From NCBI RefSeq assembly GCF_016908555.1, contig NZ_JAFBEE010000003.1:124001-188000 (forward strand): a stretch of 64,000 nucleotides of DNA, given 5' to 3'. Shown here one piece after another: positions 47,334 to 54,900 of the stretch; position 1 is the stretch's first letter; the number at the start of each line of letters is the position of its first letter. The translations under genes and the position numbers were made by a program. The notes beneath the pieces were generated by a model. That model was not told the origin of the DNA. It saw only the letters and a program-made list of their open reading frames with translations, and searched no databases. This DNA comes from Alkaliphilus hydrothermalis. Lineage in GTDB: Bacteria > Bacillota > Clostridia > Peptostreptococcales > Natronincolaceae.

Positions 47334-47534
47334 TTGACTAATCTCCCTTCCTTTAAAACAAAATAATTGCTGGTCTATAATAAAATTTCTACTCAGTATG
47401 TTTTCTAATGTAGTCTTTCTTTTATAATACCCTTTTTTTAAAAATAACCTACCTTGATCTAAAAAATTTGAAAAGAACGATAGGAACAGGCTATCAAAAT
47501 GAGTATTTGCCATTAATCTGGAATAATTTAGAGT

Positions 47535-47576
47535 AAAAAAATGAAAAGAACTATATGCTGGTTATAGTTCTTTTCA
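47535..47576 (-). terminator. intrinsic terminator of the pyrC-pyrF operon
   Basis: Perfect 14-bp arms TGAAAAGAACTATA / TATAGTTCTTTTCA around a 7-nt loop, then a T-run on the minus strand; 85 bp after the pyrF stop. Confidence 0.93.
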
Positions 47577-47660
47577 TAGAATTAATCTTTAATCTTTTAT
47601 ATTCTTTTATATATTTGGAATTAATTATACTACATTATTTCACATCGTTTCATTGTGCCT

Positions 47661-48587
47661 TTATCCAATTACCCTTTGTAAATCCTTCTTCATAGCCAAA
47701 GCCGCTTTCCTAGCAGCTAAAGCAAATTCCTTCTCTGAGAATTTCATTTTGTTCTCTTCCTTCAAATGGGCTGCGATAATTCCTCTTGAAGAATTGATAA
47801 TTGCCCCTAATCCATCTTGATTGAAGCATCCTTTTAGGTCCTCTGCTGTACCCCCTTGAGCTCCATAACCTGGAACTAAGAAGTATGTGTTTGGCATAAT
47901 TTTTCTTAATTTAGTTGCTTCCTCTGGGTAGGTTGCCCCCACTACTGCTCCGATTTGACTATAGCCTTTCGTACCCATCACCTGTTGACCCCATTCTGCC
48001 ACCATTTCCCCCATGATTTCGTAAACCATTTTGCCTGCTACATCAAGGTTTTGGATTTGACCACTGTTTGGGTTGGAGGTCTTTACCAGTACAAATAATC
48101 CCCTATTGTATTCTTGACAATGCTTAATGAAGGGGTGTACAGAATCGTATCCAAGGTATGGATTAATTGTGATGCTGTCCTCATGGTAGATTTCAAACTT
48201 TTCTCCCTCTACATCCACCCTTCCGATGTGTCCATCTGCGTAGGCTTCCGCTGTGGAGGAAATATCTCCCCTTTTAATATCCCCTATGATAACTAGTCCC
48301 TTTTCCTTTGCATATTTGATGGTCTTGATATAAGCATCTATTCCTGCCCCCCCAAATTGCTCATACATGGCAACTTGAGGTTTTATTGCTGGGACAATTT
48401 CATGGATGGCATCAATTAGGGCAACATTGTAACGATAAAATGCTTCCGCTGCTGCTGCTGGTGTTTTCCCCAATTCTTCATACACTTCATTTTTAATATA
48501 TTCTGGAACATAGCTTAGTCTTGGATCTAACCCCACCACTGTTGGATTTGCCTTCTCTTGAATCTTTTCAATTAATAAATCAATCAT
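47661..48587 (-). CDS. pyrF: orotidine 5'-phosphate decarboxylase
   Basis: 308 residues, the longer type 2 form. VVGLDPRLSYVP (N-terminal block), VIGDIKRGDISSTAEAY (catalytic Asp-x-Lys-x2-Asp region), GAVVGATYPEE, FLVPGYGAQGG and NSSRGII (phosphate site). Converts OMP to UMP. Downstream partner of pyrC, 157 bp after its stop... in the same attenuated operon. Confidence 0.96.
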   Translation of the reverse strand: MIDLLIEKIQEKANPTVVGLDPRLSYVPEYIKNEVYEELGKTPAAAAEAFYRYNVALIDAIHEIVPAIKPQVAMYEQFGGAGIDAYIKTIKYAKEKGLVIIGDIKRGDISSTAEAYADGHIGRVDVEGEKFEIYHEDSITINPYLGYDSVHPFIKHCQEYNRGLFVLVKTSNPNSGQIQNLDVAGKMVYEIMGEMVAEWGQQVMGTKGYSQIGAVVGATYPEEATKLRKIMPNTYFLVPGYGAQGGTAEDLKGCFNQDGLGAIINSSRGIIAAHLKEENKMKFSEKEFALAARKAALAMKKDLQRVIG

Positions 48588-48672
48588 TCTATATTCCTCC
48601 CTAAATGTTGTTATATTTTATATTTTTATTGATTACTAGCTTTATTTGATTCAGTATTGTTTTTTCTGTTGT

Positions 48673-48720
48673 AGTATTTTAGTTGTTTTACTTGTTGTTT
48701 TACTTGTTGTTTTAGCTGCT
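48673..48720. repeat. short tandem repeat between pyrC and pyrF
   Basis: A GTTGTTTTACTT unit is repeated with slight decay (GTTGTTTTACTT, GTTGTTTTACTT, GTTGTTTTAGCT). Likely slipped-strand expansion; no function seen. Confidence 0.7.
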
Positions 48721-48743
48721 TATATTCGACTATCGAATTATTG

Positions 48744-50051
48744 TTATAATCTTACTTTAATTTCTTCAACCAATTCCCCGTCTTCCACCACAATTCTTCC
48801 CGCTACTATGGTATGGGTCACCTTTCCCTTTACCTCTTTACCGTGGAAGGGGCTATTTTTCCCCTTTGAAGCAAGTCTATTGACATCTATTTGGTATTCT
48901 TCCTCTGGGTCAATGATGGCAATATCAGCCCTTTGGCCAATCTTTATGCTACCACCCATTAACCCCAAGACCTTAGCAGGATTTGTACTCATTTTTTCGA
49001 TTAATTCCATAGGAGTCAAGATTCCCTTTTCCACCAGCTCCGTCACCCCTAGGGCTACTGCCGTCTCTAAGCCTACTATTCCAAAGGGGGCTTTTTCAAA
49101 TCCTACTGCTTTTTCATCGGCATGATGGGGGGCATGATCTGTAGCAATCACATCTATACTACCATCCTTCAGCCCTTGAATGATTTCCTCCAGATCCTCC
49201 TGTCCTCTAAGGGGTGGATTCATCTTTGTATTGGGATCTTTTCCTACTACTGCTTTCTCCGTCAAGGTAAAGTGGTGGGGGCATACCTCTGCCGTCACCC
49301 TTTCCCCCTTTAATTTAGCAGTTCTAATAATTCCTACTGCTCCTTTTGTGCTTACATGGCACAGGTGAAGTCTTGCACAGGTTTCTTTAGCTAGGTTGAT
49401 ATCCCTTAGGGTAATGATCTCTTCTGCTTCTGGCGGAATCCCCTTTAGTCCTAGCTCATCAGCCAATAGTCCTTGGTGCATTACCCCATCTGCCGCCAAT
49501 TCATGATCTTCACAGTGGGAGAAAATCGGTAGGTCTAGCTTTGCAGCCTCCACCATTGCCTCCCTTAGTAGTTTTTTGTTCATGACAGTTTTTCCATCTT
49601 CACTGATGCCACAAACCCCTGCTTGTTTCATTTCTTGAATGTTAATCAATTCCTTACCCTGTTGTCCCTTAGTAATGCTCCCAATTGGGAGGACATTGAC
49701 AACACCCGCCTCTACTGATTTCCTTTGGATATATTCTACGACCTCTACACTGTCAATCACAGGGTTGGTATTGGGCATACAACAAATGGTGGTGAACCCT
49801 CCCAGAGCTGCACTACAACTTCCTGTCAAGATGTCTTCCTTATGTTGAAATCCTGGTTCTCTTAAATGTACATGGAGGTCGATCAAACCCGGTACTACCC
49901 ACTTTCCAGTGGCATTGATCTCTTTTCCGTCTACTACTTCAAGGTTTTTACCGATGGCTTTAATTTTCCCATCTTCTATTAGTAAATCCATTACTAAGTC
50001 TGTTTTAGTGGCAGGGTCAATCACTCTTCCATTTTTAATTAATGTTTTCAC
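48744..50051 (-). CDS. pyrC: dihydroorotase
   Basis: 435 residues from a GTG start after GGGAGG. The class I Zn site is IDLHVHLREPGFQHKEDI (about 58-75). ICCMPNTNPV, SHCEDHELA, HLCHVSTKGAV and ATDHAPHHADEK give the other ligands. Converts carbamoyl aspartate to dihydroorotate. pyrB (aspartate transcarbamylase) is not in this window. Confidence 0.97.
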   Translation of the reverse strand: MKTLIKNGRVIDPATKTDLVMDLLIEDGKIKAIGKNLEVVDGKEINATGKWVVPGLIDLHVHLREPGFQHKEDILTGSCSAALGGFTTICCMPNTNPVIDSVEVVEYIQRKSVEAGVVNVLPIGSITKGQQGKELINIQEMKQAGVCGISEDGKTVMNKKLLREAMVEAAKLDLPIFSHCEDHELAADGVMHQGLLADELGLKGIPPEAEEIITLRDINLAKETCARLHLCHVSTKGAVGIIRTAKLKGERVTAEVCPHHFTLTEKAVVGKDPNTKMNPPLRGQEDLEEIIQGLKDGSIDVIATDHAPHHADEKAVGFEKAPFGIVGLETAVALGVTELVEKGILTPMELIEKMSTNPAKVLGLMGGSIKIGQRADIAIIDPEEEYQIDVNRLASKGKNSPFHGKEVKGKVTHTIVAGRIVVEDGELVEEIKVRL

Positions 50052-50110
50052 TGAAATTCCTCCCTTTTCTTATTCCACAATTTTAACGATGTTGGTCTAC
50101 AGGAACGATT

Positions 50111-50224
50111 TTAGACATAATAAAAAGAGCAACAAAAAGGAGAACTCAGTCTCTTTTTCATTGCTCTGGGTATATTAATTAGTATATAAATTTGTACGAC
50201 AAAAAATCCATTGAACTTTTTCAT
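50111..50224 (-). CDS. possible leader ORF in the pyrC attenuator (37 codons)
   Basis: ATG at 50224 after GAAAGGAATGAGAGCT; reads MKKFNGFFVVQIYILIN and ends FCCSFYYV. It parallels the 65-codon frame of the carA leader. The shared C-terminal pattern comes partly from the conserved terminator RNA. Confidence 0.3.
   Translation of the reverse strand: MKKFNGFFVVQIYILINIPRAMKKRLSSPFCCSFYYV
50126..50167 (-). terminator. attenuator terminator of the pyrC-pyrF operon
   Basis: AGAGCAA / TTGCTCT arms with an inner AAAAAG/CTTTTT pairing and a TTTTTATT tail on the minus strand, about 75 bp before pyrC. Confidence 0.88.
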
Positions 50225-50230
50225 AGCTCT

Positions 50231-50264
50231 CATTCCTTTCTGGCCTCTCTGGACCAATTTAAAG
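50231..50264 (-). promoter_or_regulatory. PyrR-binding site in the pyrC leader
   Basis: Minus-strand TTGGTCCAGAGAGGCCAGAA is identical to the carA leader site over the whole core. Confidence 0.9.
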
Positions 50265-50285
50265 GTAGACTCACATTCTTAAGTT

Positions 50286-50314
50286 ATCTTAGCATAGCTG
50301 ATGATATTTGTCAA
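50286..50314 (-). promoter_or_regulatory. sigma-A promoter of pyrC-pyrF
   Basis: TTGACA (50309-50314), 17-bp spacer, TAAGAT (50286-50291). It lies just before the stop codon of the next minus-strand gene upstream (50320). Confidence 0.85.
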
Positions 50315-50319
50315 AGGGA

Positions 50320-51042
50320 TTATGTAGACAGCATTTCAAAAGTCCTCTGGGTATCCTCTGGCTTCTTAAAGTTTATTAGAACAAATTTCCCATCCTTATA
50401 CCTTATTAGTATATATGGTCCTCTCTTGGATTCTAAATAAATCATACCGCTACCCCATTCCTCCAGTTGAAAGTTCCCCTTGAGGATATTCCCAAAATCA
50501 AAACCATTTACTTTTCTTTCGATTTCTGGGATTTCGTCAATCAATTCCATTGAAATGATTTCCTTCTCTGCTATCGTCGTACCATACATACCTGTTATTT
50601 GCAAAGCCCCTCCCTCTAGCACCACTTCACTAGGGAGAACGCCATAAATCATTAGTCCTGAAGACAGTAGAATAATTGGTATAAAGATAAGTATCCCTGT
50701 AACCACAGTACTTTTTTTCATTTGCTGTTGTCCTTCTTGCCCTTTGCTTTGGAACCGTTGGCCTTTGACCACCATATAGATGGTAATGCCGATAACTACG
50801 ATCCAAGTTAAGTCCCCCACTAGTTTGTATCCTAGTGTTCTTAAGATGACTCCTAAAAGCATGACACAACTTAAGAGATACATCATATTCCCCATAAAAA
50901 TTCCTAAACCTTCAATATCCACCTTTTCCTTTTCTTTCTTAGATGCAGTATTATAACCAGCGATCAACCAATAGCATTTGAAGTGTTTTATAAGTATCGC
51001 CAATACAAAGAATAGTACTGCTATTAGTGCTACAATCCACAT
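50320..51042 (-). CDS. DUF3784-type membrane protein with C-terminal PH-like domain
   Basis: 240 residues. The N-terminal DUF3784 region has helix 2-18, CYWLIAGYNTASKKEKEKV, and two more helices (about 50-68, 74-92). A fourth helix (about 110-132) precedes a C-terminal beta-rich region (LQITGMYGTTIAEKEIISME, GPYILIRYKDGKFVLINF) resembling bacterial PH-type domains. Function unknown. Start ATG follows AAGGAGGAG. The preceding gene is a lipoprotein on the same strand. Confidence 0.75.
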   Translation of the reverse strand: MWIVALIAVLFFVLAILIKHFKCYWLIAGYNTASKKEKEKVDIEGLGIFMGNMMYLLSCVMLLGVILRTLGYKLVGDLTWIVVIGITIYMVVKGQRFQSKGQEGQQQMKKSTVVTGILIFIPIILLSSGLMIYGVLPSEVVLEGGALQITGMYGTTIAEKEIISMELIDEIPEIERKVNGFDFGNILKGNFQLEEWGSGMIYLESKRGPYILIRYKDGKFVLINFKKPEDTQRTFEMLST

Positions 51043-51060
51043 ATCCTCTCCTCCTTAAAT

Positions 51061-51222
51061 CTAATGGGCATCCGCTTTCTCTATGAGTTTTCCATCCCTG
51101 TATATAAAATCCTTCACATGCTTCTTCATTTCTTCCTCCGTCATACCTGGCCTTCCCCCACCTGCTTCTATGATCCACTGATTATTCTCCTGCTTCAGCC
51201 TAGCATAGGTGGTTCCTAGGTT
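51061..51222 (-). pseudogene. out-of-frame coding-like tail after the lipoprotein gene
   Basis: Directly after the lipoprotein stop (51216) another frame reads TTYARLKQENNQWIIEAGGG and MTEEEMKKHVKDFIYRDGKL to a stop at 51061, with protein-like composition. No good start exists except an internal ATG with a GGGGGAAGG site giving only 27 residues. Either a frameshift has split a longer lipoprotein, or this is a very small gene. Confidence 0.4.
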
Positions 51223-51593
51223 TGATTTAAAACTTTTACTCTCTTTCCTTTCGCTTGGACTGGATATGATTCTGCAACGTCTCCTTCGAACCAAACCTCC
51301 ACTGTCTTTCCTACCCAAAGATCATCAACTGATAATCCTTGTTGCTCTTCACCAACAATATTGGTATCTTGAACTATGCTAATATAGGCCTGATCGTAGG
51401 AGGTACCCTCCTCCAGTTCACCCTTTACGAATATTCTACCTACTCCACCAGCTTGATTTTTTTCAACAGCTATTATGACCCCTCTTATGTCCGGTCCTCC
51501 AATAGCTTCCTCTGTCGTCTCATCACCACATCCAACCAGTGTCAGCAACATCATCACTACCATTAATAATGCCGTTAACTTTTTAGTCATCAT
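51216..51593 (-). CDS. lipoprotein, DUF3221-like
   Basis: 125 residues from the ATG at 51593 after AAGGAGG; a second ATG one codon later is equally spaced. Lipobox TLVGC (Cys about 21). The mature OB-like domain has IRGVIIAVEKN, GRIFVKGELEEG and WVGKTVEVWFEG, as in DUF3221 lipoproteins (YobA-like). Function unknown. The 3' end is followed by protein-like sequence in another frame. Confidence 0.65.
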   Translation of the reverse strand: MMTKKLTALLMVVMMLLTLVGCGDETTEEAIGGPDIRGVIIAVEKNQAGGVGRIFVKGELEEGTSYDQAYISIVQDTNIVGEEQQGLSVDDLWVGKTVEVWFEGDVAESYPVQAKGKRVKVLNQT

Positions 51594-51653
51594 AAGCACC
51601 TCCTTTTATTTGACTAATTTAAAATTAATAATGTTCCATTTTCTTGAACTTTT

Positions 51654-51682
51654 TTGCAATATGAAAATTTTCGGGATACAAT
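51654..51682 (+). promoter_or_regulatory. candidate sigma-A promoter for the three-gene operon
   Basis: TTGCAA (51654-51659), exactly 17 bp, TACAAT (51677-51682). Transcripts would carry a leader of about 228 nt before the ATG at 51917. The rest of the 51594-51916 gap holds no gene; another TATAAT at 51774 lacks a good -35. Confidence 0.65.
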
Positions 51683-51916
51683 ATAGTAAATGAATAAGAT
51701 ACATAAATTAGCTTTGGGAATAATATTTAAGCAATTTGTTTTGGTGCATTACAAATTTGTTGGGTATTAAGGATATAATGATTAATATATTACTTTATAC
51801 ACTACCCTCTAAATTTATTCTTATTCATCTAGTCTAAATTTTGCGATACTGCTTTAATGTAAAGTAACTCATAACAAATATTTTCTAAATATATTTTGGG
51901 AAGGGGATTTATTCAT

Positions 51917-54900
51917 ATGGTTACCGCAAGACGATTATATCAGAGTATTTGTGGTGAATTACTTCACCCAGAGTTCCTGGAGAATACTCAGATAAAAGGG
52001 CCTTTTATAAAAGAAATAATCGAAGCACCTGAGTTCATTAACCAAATCTCATATATTGTCACCAATAGGGACTATAGCTGTGGGGCTGTGCTTCACCTAT
52101 GTAAACAGTTCCTCCACAAGCTATGGGGAGACGAAATGCCTCCTGATCCCCTCTTTTATATCTATCAATTTACCCTAAGCAAATCCTTTCCTCAATCGGT
52201 GGAAATCGACCTAAGACAGGAATGGACTAAAGGATGCCTCCTCTATTTGCAGGTTCTTCGGGTGGTGGCACAGTTAGAGATGGAGAGCGATGGAGATACA
52301 ATCCTCCAACAGAAGCCCCTACGTTTTCTAACTAATGAGGAAGAGTCCTACTACAAAGTCTCAGAGGAGTATCGACACTTTAAATGGGCTTTTTATCAAG
52401 AATATATCTATGAAATGATGAAGCTGAATCAAGAGGTATTGAACCACAATACCCTAGACCATATCTCAGGTGTTCATCATTTAGCCCTTTTTATCGGAAA
52501 ACAATTATTTGACGCAGGGGTTCCTGTTGACCTTGGAAGGGTTTCCGGAGCAGCAGCAGGGCATGATCTAGGTAAATTTGGATGTAAAAGCTGGGAAGGC
52601 AAACGGGTTGCCTATCTCCACTACTATTATACAGACCTATGGTTTAAGAATCACGGAATCACCTTTATTGGGCATATTGCTTTAAATCATTCTGTTTGGG
52701 ATTTAGAATTGGAAAATCTCTCTATAGAATCCCTCATATTAATTTATTCCGATTTTCGTGTGAAGAATGACTTTAATGAAAAAGCAAATAAATATGAAAT
52801 GACCTTCTTCTCCCTCAAGGATTCCTTTCAAGTGATCTTGGATAAACTAGATAACCTTGATGCTACAAAGGAAAGAAGGTATACCCGTGTTTATTCAAAA
52901 CTAAAGGATTTCGAAGATTACCTATTAAACCTTAATATTGAAACAAATCCTGATTTACCAGCTACCATTTCTCCAAAATTGGAGAAAAAATATTTCTCCT
53001 TAATGAAGGGAAAGGAAGTAACTGAAAATCTCAAGTACCTTGCCATCCGACATAACATCCTTTTGATGTATCATTTTAGAAATGAAAGCTCTCTAAATGA
53101 AATCTTAGAAATGGCCAGAAGCGAAGAAGATCCGAGGAATTTAAGGGCTTATTTAGATGTTTTTCATGAGTATTGTACATATCTAACCCAAAAACAAAAG
53201 ATTATCACCCTCAGATTCTTATATGAAAAATTAGTTCATTCTGAGGAGGATATTCGTCGCCATAGTGCTGAAGTAATGGGCAACCTGATTATTTTATTTG
53301 ATGAAGATTATCGGAAGGAAATTCCCCAGGGAGTAACCTTAGCCCCTGCTGCCTTCACCAGTTGTAGTCTATTGGAGGAATACATTGACCTGTTCATCAA
53401 TCCACCCCATCAGATTATTCCCCTCCATCGCCAATGGATGGGCTATAGCATGAAGGTATTGATTACTTACATATTTTCTATGTGTACCAATAGACAAATT
53501 CAACAATACAAAAATGTTGTACTAAAGTATTATTCTTCAAAGACTTTTTACGAAACAAACATTAACATTTATCTATTGGATATTATCAAATACATCCCCC
53601 TAGAGGATGATACCGAATCCCTCACAATTATTTGTGATTATCTTTCCAATAGTCTTAGGAGTAACAATCAAGATTTAAAGGTGGCTTCATTGGATGCCAT
53701 AGACTATTTGGTAAGACATTTAAAGGATCATCGGGAATTGATTAAAAGAATTGAAGATATTCTCCTACAATATAAGGACGTAGGATTTCCAGCAGAAAAT
53801 TATCTACAACTACGGATTTCCAAGAGTCTTTCCATGGATGAAGAAATCAGTCAGCACTACCACCAGCTCTGCCAGAAGGATATGGAGAGCATTTCGGATC
53901 TATTCTTAAGCAATCTGAAAACTGCCACCAGTTGGGTGACAAAGAAGGTACAAGTAAAAATGCTGTTGGAGTATTTCCTAGAGAATGGAAATGTCACTGG
54001 ACTTTATACTGCTATGCATTTTTGTAATCTCTTAAAGGTTAGTGCCGTAGAAAGCGTCCGCAATGGGGCAGGGAGGGCCTTGGTAAAGCTTTTTCCCCAC
54101 CTACCTGTTGAGCAACGAAACGATATTGCCATTGAACTTTTGAGGGGATTGGAAATTGAAGGGTATCAATTTACAAAGTATATTCCTATCTATTTAGGTA
54201 AAGTTCTTCTTTATCTAAGACCCTATGAGCTGGATGAAGTTATTGATGATTTGGAGGAAAAGATTCGCCAATCCAATAACCAAACCAAATCCCTGCTATT
54301 AAGGACCATTGGTATTATCATCTCGGGCTATGATGAATATGCCGAGCGATTTCAAGAGGATGAAAACGCCTTTGCTAAGAGACAAACTAAGCTTCTTGGT
54401 ATTCTCATTAATGGTCTTGTCCATGACGATTTACAAATTCGTCAAATCTCCTTTACCGTTATTGGTAAGGAGCTGTTTGGTTCCAAAATATTAACTAAAG
54501 CAGAGAAATATTTTATATTTAAAACCATCAGTAAAAAACTCCTGACACTACTGGCAGAGGGAGAAGAAAGCCAACTGCTTTTCCTATCCAATGCAGCTGG
54601 TCTGAATTATATTTATCGTTTTATCACTGACTATGTATTTGAGCACGGAGAAATTCAGCTTCCTATTCCTTCAAATGTGGCATTTTTCCCTGGAACCTTT
54701 GATCCCTTTACCCTTGGTCACAAGGAGATTTCAAAGGCAATCCGGGATGAAGGCTTTGAGGTATTTCTAGCGGTGGATGAGTTTTCTTGGTCTAAAAGGA
54801 CGCAACCAAATTTAATCAGAAGAAATATTATTAATAAATCTATCGCCGACGAAATGAACATTTTTCTATATCCAGAGGATTTTCCTACTAACATTGGAAA

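Noticed and set aside
47334..47513. N-terminal extension of the uvsE frame from an ATG at 47513
   Set aside because: The extension has no UvsE similarity, while the TTG at 47333 has a good ribosome site and gives the usual RIGYAC start.
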